A stretch of 64,000 nt of DNA from Anaerolineae bacterium (GTDB taxonomy: Bacteria > Chloroflexota > Anaerolineae > Aggregatilineales > Phototrophicaceae), in NCBI GenBank assembly GCA_017303635.1, contig JAFLCG010000003.1, forward strand, positions 1-64,000, read 5' to 3'. The position numbers and the translations under genes were made by a program. Positions 32,623 through 40,694 of the stretch are shown here, in pieces (within the stretch, counting starts at the first letter, position 1; each line of letters begins with the position of its first letter). The notes under the pieces were generated by a model, which saw only the letters and a list, made by a program, of their open reading frames with translations, searched no databases and was not told the origin of the DNA.

Positions 32623-33657
32623 TCAACTGAACAGCGGTGGAATGATGCTATCAATAGACACAGTTCGACTTTCGCGGCTGGAAATCGCGCAGGCTTCGAC
32701 CATCGCCAGCGACTGAAGATGATCCCTTCCGCTGCACTCTAGCGGTTTGTGATCCATGACGGCATTCACAAACGCATCAAGCAAACCCTGGGTTTCGGTG
32801 ATCCATAACTCGTGCGGCGGTAAATCGATTGGGGTTAAGGCCGCCGCAGGCTGAGTCGCCATATGGAGTGCACCGAACTGATCTTTCTGAACAATGACAC
32901 CGTTGGTACAGTCGGTGCGCCACTCAAAATTGGGCACTGACCAACCACTCTGCCAGGTACCCTGGTAGTTCACCGTCATGCCATTGGAGAAGGTGAACAG
33001 GGCGGCCACGTTGGCATCACTTTCATACATGCTCCAGGAGGGATTCCAGGTTCTGCTCTGGACTTCCACTGGCTCCGCCCCATAGACGTAGCGCATGAGA
33101 TCAAAGTGATGGATCGATTGTTCCCACAGCATGGGTTGATCCATCTGCAACGGGTATTTGTTCAGATCAGGACGATTGCCGTCCCGGTAGCGTTCGTAAG
33201 TAAAGCGTGCAAATTCAGGTTGACCAACGGTCGAATCAGCTAACAATTGGCGGGTAGCTTTTGTCACCGCCAGATAACGGAAGTTGAGACCCACCATCAA
33301 CGGGGTTTGATGGCGCTCGGCGATATGGACCATCTCAGCGGCTTCGGCCACACTCAAGGCCAGCGGCTTCTCGACCAGCATTGGGATATGGCGTTCTGCT
33401 GCCGCCTCGATCTGCGCCTTGCGGCCAATCGGTGGGTTGGCGAGGACAATGCCGCCCACATCGGGCATGGCGGCCAACGCTTCTTCCGGGGTATTGAAGC
33501 CCGGGCGCTCGCCTAACTGCTCGTTCAACCGTTGCCGGGCTGCCGGATTAGGATCGACATACGCGACCACTTCACAGCGTGAAGTACGGCGCAGCACCTC
33601 TGCCCAGTGACGCCCACGCACACCCAGCCCTGCCAAAATGACTCGCAAGCGTTCCAT
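32623..33657 (-). CDS. Gfo/Idh/MocA-family oxidoreductase 2
   Basis: This roughly 344-residue NAD(P)-dependent oxidoreductase has an N-terminal Rossmann domain (RVILAGLGVRGRHWAEVL), the EKP motif in MLVEKPLALSVAEAAEM, and the C-terminal domain with MLWEQSIHHFDLMRYVYG. It is distinct from the other Gfo/Idh protein of the operon, so the pathway may have two oxidation steps or a reversible oxidation-elimination mechanism as in some unusual glycosidase systems. The ATG overlaps the stop of the epimerase gene (ATGA). Confidence 0.92.
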   Translation of the reverse strand: MERLRVILAGLGVRGRHWAEVLRRTSRCEVVAYVDPNPAARQRLNEQLGERPGFNTPEEALAAMPDVGGIVLANPPIGRKAQIEAAAERHIPMLVEKPLALSVAEAAEMVHIAERHQTPLMVGLNFRYLAVTKATRQLLADSTVGQPEFARFTYERYRDGNRPDLNKYPLQMDQPMLWEQSIHHFDLMRYVYGAEPVEVQSRTWNPSWSMYESDANVAALFTFSNGMTVNYQGTWQSGWSVPNFEWRTDCTNGVIVQKDQFGALHMATQPAAALTPIDLPPHELWITETQGLLDAFVNAVMDHKPLECSGRDHLQSLAMVEACAISSRESRTVSIDSIIPPLFS

Positions 33658-34610
33658 CAAACTGCTTCCATCTGCTGTTGGTGTTCAGCAATCACCGCCC
33701 CAATTGCGCTGCTGAAGGGCGTCCAATGTACAAATTCCAATTCACGTTCAAAACGAGCGCCGCTGAACGTCCCCAAACGAGTGAGCGGCGGGATGCCCGG
33801 TTCAGATTGCGGGTGGATGACGAGTTCGGTACCCGGCAGGGCGCGTTGAATGTATGTTGCGACTTCCAACGTGGACAGCACCTCTGGCCCGATCAGTTGA
33901 TACAGGCTGTGTTCGAGGCGGGGTGCCGCTAACAGGTTATGGATGCAGTCGCCGATATCCGGCGCAAAGGTCCAATCCCGGCGTTCGTCCGGGGTATAGA
34001 CCTGAATGACGCCCGACTGGACGGCTTGCCGAACCAGGCGTGCTACCAGGCTCACGCGCGGTCGAGTGGGACGCGGCCAGTCACCGGAGCCATAAATGTT
34101 GCCCAACCGCACAGCGACGACATCCTGCTGATGCTGTTGGCGAAGAGTCTCCGCCAGGAGTTCGCTCATCTGCTTGGCAATGGCATACATGCCGATCGGT
34201 GAAGGCGGTATATCCTCATTAACCACGCCAGCGGCAGTCCGTTGAAACACGCCGGTTGAACTGACCAACACCGTCCGCTTGACCTGCTGCCGAGCCGACC
34301 AATCGAGCACCGCCAGAAGCGGTTGTATATTCGCTTCCAGATTAGCGATAGGCGATTCGCCCCGTTCGCTGGCAGAAGCAGTGATCGCCGCACCATGAAC
34401 AACGGCATCAAATGGTGCATCGGGTAGGGCGTGATGGTCGCCTTCAATACACTGGATTTGTCCCGGCCATTGCGAGTCCCAGGAACTCTGTAAGTCCTCT
34501 GGGATGACCCGGTCGAGCGCCGTGACCTGCCAACCATGCCCGAGGAGCGCCTGGACCACATGGGTACAGACGAAACCGCCGGCGCCGGTCACGAGAACGC
34601 GCTTGCTCAT
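33657..34610 (-). CDS. NAD-dependent epimerase/dehydratase (extended SDR)
   Basis: The 317-residue extended SDR has the nucleotide loop VTGAGGFVCTHVVQALL, Ser/Thr in VLVSSTGVF and the Y-x3-K pair in GMYAIAKQMSELLAE. The NIYGSGDWPRP substrate segment follows. Family members epimerise or dehydrate nucleotide sugars or act on free sugar acids and hydroxy acids. The start at 34610 (MSKRVLVTGAG) overlaps the GntR stop by four bases. A longer frame to 34640 is rejected. Translational coupling to the repressor is unusual and ties both to the same signal. Confidence 0.9.
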   Translation of the reverse strand: MSKRVLVTGAGGFVCTHVVQALLGHGWQVTALDRVIPEDLQSSWDSQWPGQIQCIEGDHHALPDAPFDAVVHGAAITASASERGESPIANLEANIQPLLAVLDWSARQQVKRTVLVSSTGVFQRTAAGVVNEDIPPSPIGMYAIAKQMSELLAETLRQQHQQDVVAVRLGNIYGSGDWPRPTRPRVSLVARLVRQAVQSGVIQVYTPDERRDWTFAPDIGDCIHNLLAAPRLEHSLYQLIGPEVLSTLEVATYIQRALPGTELVIHPQSEPGIPPLTRLGTFSGARFERELEFVHWTPFSSAIGAVIAEHQQQMEAV

Positions 34611-35299
34611 TGGGCCAGGCTTTCCATGACGGTATCCCAATTTTCTGCCAGCAGATCTCCCGATGAGGCGACGTGTTCACGGATCAGTCTGAGCGCTTCG
34701 GCTTCATCTGCCTTTTGAATTGCTTCAATGATGGGCAGATGGTTGTAGGCGATGCGAGTGATATCTGAATTGCGGCGGTTGCGTAACGCCATCACCTGCC
34801 GCACCCGCATAGAGACACTGCTCCAGGTCATGACCAGCAGGTTATGGTCACTGAGTTCAATCAGCGTATCGTGGAACTCTCGGTCAATATTGTTCACCGC
34901 TTTGAGGTCGCCGCCTTGGGCAGCGGTCAGCATACTTTCAAAGACGGCGCGCAATCGGGTCACTTGTTCAGCGTCGTTCCGCTCGATAATGCGCTGGACC
35001 GCAAACGATTCCAGTACGCTGCGGAGGCTATACAGTTCCTCTATATCCCGGCGTGAGAGGTTGCGGACAATGGCCCCGCGATAGGGGATCGTCTCAACCA
35101 AACCTTCTCTACTCAGGATTTGAATGGCTTCGCGGAGTGGCGCACGGCTGACGCCCAACTGGGCCGACAACTCTAACTCAATCAGCGGTTCACCCGGCTT
35201 GAGTTCAGCCGAAACGATCGCATCCCGTAACGCATCCAGGACACGATCACGCAGTGGCTTGTTATCAATGTGGTTGAGGGATTTTCCCGGTGCTGCCAT
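34607..35299 (-). CDS. GntR-family (FadR/FCD) repressor of the divergent regulon
   Basis: The 230-residue regulator has an N-terminal winged helix at about 12-75 (LRDRVLDALRDAIVSAELKPG, then ELSAQLGVSRAPLREAIQIL) and a C-terminal all-helical FCD ligand domain with metal or ligand residues in DREFHDTLIEL and HLPIIEAI. FCD regulators usually sense carboxylic acids, amino acids or sugar acids and are displaced by them. It is the first gene of the leftward operon. The 150-bp gap to the rightward operon contains a matching palindrome, so it likely controls both. ATG 35299; the codon before it is TTG. Confidence 0.94.
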   Translation of the reverse strand: MAAPGKSLNHIDNKPLRDRVLDALRDAIVSAELKPGEPLIELELSAQLGVSRAPLREAIQILSREGLVETIPYRGAIVRNLSRRDIEELYSLRSVLESFAVQRIIERNDAEQVTRLRAVFESMLTAAQGGDLKAVNNIDREFHDTLIELSDHNLLVMTWSSVSMRVRQVMALRNRRNSDITRIAYNHLPIIEAIQKADEAEALRLIREHVASSGDLLAENWDTVMESLAQ

Positions 35300-35344
35300 C
35301 AACTTGACAACTTTCTACCCACTACCTATAATCGCTTTTTGTCG

Positions 35345-35356
35345 ATTGTCGACAAT
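35345..35356. promoter_or_regulatory. GntR-type operator, perfect palindrome ATTGTCGACAAT
   Basis: The 12-bp perfect palindrome lies about midway between the divergent GntR and DUF4438 genes. Its TTGTNNACAA shape matches operators of FadR-type GntR proteins. On the minus strand the TTGTCG within it is followed 18 bases on by TTATAG, so repressor binding would cover the -35 of the repressor operon. Confidence 0.75.
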
Positions 35357-35448
35357 CTTTTGCCGACAGGACAGGATTATATGAGGCACCTTCACGGGTG
35401 TCAAGCAAATCGGTCATATTAGTCCCATTCACCAGAGGATCAACTTCA

Positions 35449-36312
35449 ATGCCTCTTCCGACGAACGAGCGCCATCTGGTTGAAATTGCCGTCACTGGCG
35501 CAATTAGTCAGCCCAGCTTGCGCTATCCGGGTTATACGCTGGATGCTAATGGTAATGGGCGAGTGTGGCCGGGGATGTCCGGTGTGGTGTACAACACCCG
35601 GGTTGGTGACCCTGCCTTTGGTTGGGCTGCCGACCATGTAGAGCCCGGCGTTTCTATAGCCAACCCGGATGCTGCGGCAGAATTCGCGCTCCACTATCTC
35701 TCTTGTATAGGTAATCGAGCAGTGGTCACCAGCGGCCTGGCCAAAGGCGCTGAGGGGATTGTGACGGGCGAACATGCGCGTATGCTGATCGACTTCGCGC
35801 CGGACGTGAACGAGATGCTTTGCGTGGGCGATAACATTCAGATCATCGCTTACGGGCGTGGTCTGGCCTTCGACGACTTCCCCCAGATTGAACTGAAGAA
35901 ATGCAGCCCGCGCCTCATCAATAACATGCCCCTGGAGAAAGCGGGCGGCAAGCTGCGCGTGCCCGTCACCATGGAATTACCACCCCGCATCATGGGTTCA
36001 GGCGCGGAACTCAATTCGGAATACGTCGATCAGGACTTGATGTCCGGGGATCGGGCATTGATGGCTGAACTGGGCATTGACCAGATGCGGCTCGGCGATC
36101 TGGTCGTCATTCCGGATGCTGACCATCGCTACGGACGTGGCTACCGCAAAGGCGCTGTCACCATCGCGCTCTGCATTCATGGCGACTCAGTGATGACCGG
36201 GCATGGGCCTGGTATCCTCACCCTGATGACTACACCCGAACCCTTCATTGAATGGGTGATTGATCCCCAAGCTAACATTGCTAATTACCTGAAGATTCGC
36301 GAGGTCGTATGA
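35449..36312 (+). CDS. DUF4438 protein, paralogue A
   Basis: The 287-residue soluble protein is of a family known from Thermotogae and related bacteria as DUF4438 (I recall a structural-genomics member in Thermotoga; no function known). Conserved landmarks are VGDPAFGWAADHVEPGVS, SCIGNRAVVTSGLAKGAEG, VGDNIQIIAYGRGL, MGSGAELNSEY and HGDSVMTGHGPGI. GAGG ten bases upstream supports ATG 35449. It is the first gene of the rightward operon and overlaps paralogue B by four bases. The many conserved Gly, Asp and His residues suggest an enzyme or a metal/ligand-binding role. Confidence 0.85.
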   Translation: MPLPTNERHLVEIAVTGAISQPSLRYPGYTLDANGNGRVWPGMSGVVYNTRVGDPAFGWAADHVEPGVSIANPDAAAEFALHYLSCIGNRAVVTSGLAKGAEGIVTGEHARMLIDFAPDVNEMLCVGDNIQIIAYGRGLAFDDFPQIELKKCSPRLINNMPLEKAGGKLRVPVTMELPPRIMGSGAELNSEYVDQDLMSGDRALMAELGIDQMRLGDLVVIPDADHRYGRGYRKGAVTIALCIHGDSVMTGHGPGILTLMTTPEPFIEWVIDPQANIANYLKIREVV

Positions 36313-37187
36313 GCGTCAGAACCAACGCCACTAAATTAGTCTCTGTGTCGGTCATGGGACAAATTGCCTCGCCGGGTTTGCCAGGTCTGCCCGCTGAACC
36401 CTATCGGCTGGACTCAGCAGGAAGACCTTTCCTCTGGCCTGCCTATGGCGGCATAGTCTACAACGTCTCGGTCGGCGATTCAGCTTTTGGCTGGCTGGCG
36501 GACTGCGTGCATCCGGGCGTGAGCATCTCGCTGAAGGATGACAACGGCAACCGTGGTCTGAACCTGCTGGCCTGCGTAGGGAATACCGCGATGGTCATGT
36601 CCGGGGATGCCAAAGGCGCCAAAGGCGTGGTCACGGGTAAATCCGGTCGCTTCTCCGAACACGTCATCATGCATTTTGATAAAGCCTCCCGCGAGAAGAT
36701 GGCGATTGGAGACAAGATTGTCATCCGCTCTGCCGGCGCGGGCATGGACCTGCTCGATCATCCCGATGTGATGCTCAAGAGCTGCTCGCTTGAACTTCTG
36801 GAGGGACTGGAAGTCACCAGTGGTCAGGATGGCAAGCTGCATGTGCCGGTCGTCGCTGTCGTCCCGCCGCACCTGCTCGGCGCTGGCGCAGGGCTGACCA
36901 GCGAAGGCGGTTCCATACATATTCAGTCACAGGATCGGGTCGCCCTGGCTGAAGCCGGACTAGATCAACTTCGCTTGGGTGATTTGGTGGCGTTGATGGA
37001 TTACGACAGCAGTTGGAACCACGGCTACCTGCGGGGAGCCGTCGGCATTGGTGTAGTTGGACAAGGGGATAGCCCTCGCGCTGGCTATGGCCCAGGGGTC
37101 ACCCTGGTCATGACCAGCATGAAAGGCGGCATCCAACCCGTCGTTACGCCAGGGGTCAATATCAAGGACATTTTTAACCTGCAATAG
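36309..37187 (+). CDS. DUF4438 protein, paralogue B
   Basis: The 292-residue tandem paralogue of the preceding protein has the same blocks in the same order: VGDSAFGWLADCVHPGVS, ACVGNTAMVMSGDAKGAKG, IGDKIVIRSAGAGM, PPHLLGAGAGL and QGDSPRAGYGPGV. It lacks the HGDS His (QGDS here) and the final HGPG His (YGPG), and carries DCVHPG where A has DHVEPG. Complementary loss of conserved residues between neighbours suggests a hetero-oligomer with a shared site. The ATGA overlap with A would give equal synthesis. Confidence 0.85.
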   Translation: MSVRTNATKLVSVSVMGQIASPGLPGLPAEPYRLDSAGRPFLWPAYGGIVYNVSVGDSAFGWLADCVHPGVSISLKDDNGNRGLNLLACVGNTAMVMSGDAKGAKGVVTGKSGRFSEHVIMHFDKASREKMAIGDKIVIRSAGAGMDLLDHPDVMLKSCSLELLEGLEVTSGQDGKLHVPVVAVVPPHLLGAGAGLTSEGGSIHIQSQDRVALAEAGLDQLRLGDLVALMDYDSSWNHGYLRGAVGIGVVGQGDSPRAGYGPGVTLVMTSMKGGIQPVVTPGVNIKDIFNLQ

Positions 37188-37195
37188 GGGGCGTT

Positions 37196-37666
37196 ATGAG
37201 CAATGATGGTCGCTACATCAAACACATGGCTTTTGCAGTAAGAGATGCTCACGCAGCACTCAAGCGCTATCAGGATTTCATCGGTGTCGGTCATGATGCC
37301 AAAGTGCAGGATTATCCCAAGTCACGCAACCGCGTCGCCCAGTTTTGGGTAGGGGATGTGGAATATCAATTGTGCCAATCCCTGGATGAAGGGGGGCGCT
37401 TCGATACCTGGATCAAAGAACGCGGTTACGAAGGTTTACACCACATTTGCTATGCCGTTCCCAATATTGATCAGGCGCTGGCGGATGCTCAGGCCAAAGG
37501 CGCAACCCTGAAAGAATGCAGTGCCTGCAAAGTCACCGGAAGTCATGTCCATCCGGAAGGCTGGGTAGCGTTCCTGGAGCAGGAGACTGGCGGCATCGAG
37601 ATCGAAATGATGCAGGTCTATACCCCGGAGCAGCTTGAAGAGTACAAAGCGGTAAAGGGCATTTAG
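37196..37666 (+). CDS. VOC-superfamily (glyoxalase-like) protein
   Basis: The 156-residue protein has two paired beta-alpha-beta3 modules: RYIKHMAFAVRDAHAALKRY and LHHICYAVPNIDQALADAQ. Metal ligands are suggested by His in IKHMAF, His in LHHICYAV and Glu in GIEIEMMQV. The layout is close to methylmalonyl-CoA epimerase-type VOC proteins. It may epimerise or isomerise a pathway intermediate. It starts eight bases after DUF4438-B and its stop directly abuts the next ATG. Confidence 0.88.
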   Translation: MSNDGRYIKHMAFAVRDAHAALKRYQDFIGVGHDAKVQDYPKSRNRVAQFWVGDVEYQLCQSLDEGGRFDTWIKERGYEGLHHICYAVPNIDQALADAQAKGATLKECSACKVTGSHVHPEGWVAFLEQETGGIEIEMMQVYTPEQLEEYKAVKGI

Positions 37667-38737
37667 ATGGGTATTACACTGGTGAAGGTTCCGGTTGATT
37701 CACTGGAACAATTCACGTTCAACGCCTTCAGAGCCATGGGTGTGCCTGAAGATGAAGCCCGCGCCTGTACTCGTGGCCTGATGGAAAGTGAACTGCATTG
37801 TTTGCCCGGTCAGGGCCAGGGTGTACGGCGCTTGCCGGTCTATAACGAACGCATCACCAAAGGGTACGTCCAGCCGGGCGCGCCCTTCGAAATCGTCAAG
37901 GAATCACCGGCTCTGGCATTGGTCGATGGGCATAATGGCCTCGGTTCGCCTGTCGCCCAGCGTGCCATGCGCATCGCCATCGAAAAAGCCAAAGTCTGCG
38001 GGGTCGGCACCGTCATCGTCCGCAATAGTACCCATTTTGGCTCCTCAGCCGTCCATGCCCGCATCGCTGCCGATGCCGGATGCATCGGTATTGCGACCAC
38101 CAACGCAGGCCCTGAAATGGCTCCTTGGGGAGCCTCGACCGGCGTCGTCGGCACCAATCCCTGGGGAATTGCGGCACCCACAGGGGGTGATTTCTCGGTA
38201 GTGATGGATATTGCCCTGACCACCGCTGGCAAGGGCATGATGCAGTGGTATGAGCGGGAAGGCCGCAAAATGCCACTGGACTGGGCTTTAACACCCGATG
38301 GCCTTGAAACTGATGATCCTGCTGCCGCCATGAAGGGTGCATTGCTCGGCATTGGTCAGTACAAAGGCTATGGCCTCTCGATGATGACCGATGTCATGAC
38401 CGGGGTGCTGGGTGGCGGTGGCTTCGGACTGACTCCCTATTCCAATCCCTCACGGCAGGATGTCTCTCACTTCTTCATGGCAATTGATATTGAATGGTTC
38501 ATGCCATTGAGTGAATTTAAGTCCCGCATGGACTCGTTTATCCGTGATATTAAAGCGGCGAAACTGCGCCCCGGTTTTACGGAAATTCTAGTGCCGGGTG
38601 AGATTGACTATCGCCGAGAGATGGACTACCGCCAGAACGGCGCGCGCCTGGATGCCGTCATTTTTGACCAACTCCAGGAGCTGGCGCAAAAACTCCAGAT
38701 CGACTTCCCTTTCACGCGTGAGGTCGTCGCTTCATGA
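37667..38737 (+). CDS. Ldh-family (malate/lactate/ureidoglycolate-type) dehydrogenase
   Basis: The 356-residue NAD(P)-dependent oxidoreductase of the LDH2/MDG2 family, a non-Rossmann fold, has GLGSPVAQRAMRIAIEKAK, catalytic His in IVRNSTHFGSSAVHA and the GTNPWGIAAPTG nucleotide region. Family members reduce 2-oxo acids or cyclic imines (malate, ureidoglycolate, 2,3-diketogulonate, piperideine-2-carboxylate). With aminotransferases and amide hydrolases around it, conversion between an oxo acid and a hydroxy acid is a reasonable inference. Its 3' end overlaps the next gene by four bases. Confidence 0.92.
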   Translation: MGITLVKVPVDSLEQFTFNAFRAMGVPEDEARACTRGLMESELHCLPGQGQGVRRLPVYNERITKGYVQPGAPFEIVKESPALALVDGHNGLGSPVAQRAMRIAIEKAKVCGVGTVIVRNSTHFGSSAVHARIAADAGCIGIATTNAGPEMAPWGASTGVVGTNPWGIAAPTGGDFSVVMDIALTTAGKGMMQWYEREGRKMPLDWALTPDGLETDDPAAAMKGALLGIGQYKGYGLSMMTDVMTGVLGGGGFGLTPYSNPSRQDVSHFFMAIDIEWFMPLSEFKSRMDSFIRDIKAAKLRPGFTEILVPGEIDYRREMDYRQNGARLDAVIFDQLQELAQKLQIDFPFTREVVAS

Positions 38738-39453
38738 ATGGTCCGCAGCAGCTAGCGCTGCCACTGGCTAGTCGGGTCGCCCTGCTGGCCGAACCCTCTA
38801 CATCAACCACCGAGTCGCAGGCGGTGCCGGAAGCCGTTATGCAAGCCGCTTTTGCGGCGATGGCGCGTGGGGAAACCCACTACACCGATCGTCCCGGCAT
38901 ACTACCCCTCCGCAAACTAGCCGTGGATTGGTTGGGTAAACACTACGGTCTGGAATTGAGCGCGGATGAAGTCACCATCACCTGTGGGGCGACTGAGGCG
39001 CGCTTTGTATCGCTCAAACAGTTAGTTGGACCGGGCAAGCGCGTTTTTGCCTTCAGCGGGAGTAGTGAACATATCCAGCCTGCCGCCACACTGCTGGGGC
39101 AGACCCTGACTCATGAGATCGACGATCCGTCGACCATCGGCGTGGTCTATCTGAATTCAACCGATGATCCCGAACGGATACAGCAGGTTCTGAACCAGGT
39201 GGAATCAAGCGAGTGCTGGATCATCTGGGACACCAGCGTTGGCGAACCAACCGGCATGCATCCTGTCCATCATCCCTATCTGAATGACCGGGTGATTTCG
39301 ATTGGCAGTTTCTCCAACGTACTGCCAGGCTGGCGTGTGGGCTGGATTGCCGGTTCCAAAGCCGCCAATAAACTCCGTGCCTACAAGCAGAGCATGACCA
39401 TTTGCAGCACCAGCATCTCGCAATGGGCAGCGCTCGGACTGGCGGAATCATGA
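38734..39453 (+). CDS. Truncated aminotransferase-like protein lacking the PLP lysine
   Basis: The 239-residue protein matches only the N-terminal and large-domain part of class I aminotransferases (family usually about 390). Retained: THYTDRPGILPLRKLAVDW, TCGATEARFVS, the Asp in WIIWDTSVGEPTG and Arg in GWRVGWIAGS. Changed: the Schiff-base Lys is N195 (GSFSNVLPGW) and the PNNPTG loop is replaced by LNSTDDPERI. The C-terminal small domain is absent. It overlaps by ATGA both the preceding gene and the following intact aminotransferase. It may be a regulatory or structural partner, or a decaying duplicate whose frame is kept by coupling. Confidence 0.85.
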   Translation: MNGPQQLALPLASRVALLAEPSTSTTESQAVPEAVMQAAFAAMARGETHYTDRPGILPLRKLAVDWLGKHYGLELSADEVTITCGATEARFVSLKQLVGPGKRVFAFSGSSEHIQPAATLLGQTLTHEIDDPSTIGVVYLNSTDDPERIQQVLNQVESSECWIIWDTSVGEPTGMHPVHHPYLNDRVISIGSFSNVLPGWRVGWIAGSKAANKLRAYKQSMTICSTSISQWAALGLAES

Positions 39454-40637
39454 GTCTGACGAATCCCAATATTCCAGAAGACGTTCGTGCAGTAGCTGCC
39501 AATGGCACGCAGCTCCGCTACAAACTGATGGAACTGACCGCCCAGTATCCTGATGCCATTGCGCTTGGCCGGGGTGATCCCGATCTAGCAACTCCGCCCC
39601 ATATCATCCAGGCGACCGAAAGCGCCATCCGTCAGCAGCGGACAGGGCTCGCGCCCGTCGCGGGCTTGCCGGAACTGCGCCAGGCCGTAGCCCAAAAACT
39701 CCGCAGCGATAATGGCCTCCCTGCTGATACCGAGAACGTGATCATCACCACTGGCGGGCAAGAAGCCTTATTCCTGATCATGCAGGTGCTGCTCGATCCC
39801 GGCGACGAGGTGCTTGTTCCGGACCCGCGCTACACCTCCTACGATGAAGCGATTGATAGCGCCGGTGGCAAGATCGTCCTTGTGCCTACCGACCATGCTG
39901 ATGCTTTCAACCTGCGACCGGAAGCAGTCGAAGCCGCCATCACACCTCGCACAAAAGCCATTCTGCTCATTACGCCCAGCAACCCGACCAGCGGCATTGT
40001 CACAGAAGAACGCCTGCGGGAAATTGCTGCTATCGCGGTTCGGCACAATCTGGTCGTCATCTCTGACGAAATCTACGAGAAGTTTGTCTACAGCCCCTGG
40101 AAGCACTTCAGCATTGGTTCGCTGCCGAATATGGCCGAGCGTACCATCACGCTCAACGGGTTTTCCAAATCGTATGCCATGACCGGCTTCCGGGTCGGTT
40201 ATGTCTCAGCGCCCCGCAACTTCATCGAAGCCATGGCGAAGGTCAAAGCCGTCACCACCGGCCCCGCTGCCACCATCAGCCAGTGGGCTGCCCATGCCGC
40301 CGTCACCGGCCCCCAGGATGCCATTGCTGACTTTCACCGCATCTATTCAGAACGTCGTCAGCTCATGATGGATGGGCTGCATAAAATGCACTTGGATTTC
40401 AGTGAGCCGCGCGGTGCGTTCTTCCTTTGGACGAATAGCAGTCCAACTGGAATCCACGCGACCGAGTTATCCTATCTCCTGCTTAAAGAAGGTCGGGTAC
40501 TCATCTTCCCTGGAACCGGCTTCGGCGAGAACTGGGGCGGATACTTGCGGATCAGCATTCTCCAGTCAACGGACTTGCTGCAGGAAGCCTTAACCCGTAT
40601 GGAACCGATTATTGCCCGCTACCGGGCCACCGCCTGA
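39450..40637 (+). CDS. Class I/II aminotransferase
   Basis: The 395-residue intact fold-type I PLP enzyme shows ITTGGQEALFLIM, LITPSNPTSGIV, SDEIYEKFVYSP, the Schiff-base lysine in TLNGFSKSYAMTGFRVGYV, and the C-terminal Arg in GGYLRISILQS. It probably transaminates amino acids released by the adjacent hydrolases. The start at 39450 overlaps the stop of the lysine-less fragment (ATGA). It is clearly related to that fragment and to the other regulon aminotransferase at 25293. Specificity unknown. Confidence 0.93.
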   Translation: MSLTNPNIPEDVRAVAANGTQLRYKLMELTAQYPDAIALGRGDPDLATPPHIIQATESAIRQQRTGLAPVAGLPELRQAVAQKLRSDNGLPADTENVIITTGGQEALFLIMQVLLDPGDEVLVPDPRYTSYDEAIDSAGGKIVLVPTDHADAFNLRPEAVEAAITPRTKAILLITPSNPTSGIVTEERLREIAAIAVRHNLVVISDEIYEKFVYSPWKHFSIGSLPNMAERTITLNGFSKSYAMTGFRVGYVSAPRNFIEAMAKVKAVTTGPAATISQWAAHAAVTGPQDAIADFHRIYSERRQLMMDGLHKMHLDFSEPRGAFFLWTNSSPTGIHATELSYLLLKEGRVLIFPGTGFGENWGGYLRISILQSTDLLQEALTRMEPIIARYRATA

Positions 40638-40649
40638 GGAGTGACTCAT

Positions 40650-40694
40650 ATGTTGACCACCGACGGTGTTCAGAGCCAACTGGGCTGCACATGA
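40650..40694 (+). CDS. 14-codon leader peptide before the M20 peptidase
   Basis: GAGGAG is followed eight bases later by an ATG that opens MLTTDGVQSQLGCT and a TGA. That stop overlaps the M20 start codon as ATGA. The M20 ATG itself lacks a ribosome site, so ribosomes probably reach it by coupling from this short frame. It could be a relic of a fused N-terminus or a true leader. Composition gives no sign of an attenuator. Confidence 0.5.
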   Translation: MLTTDGVQSQLGCT

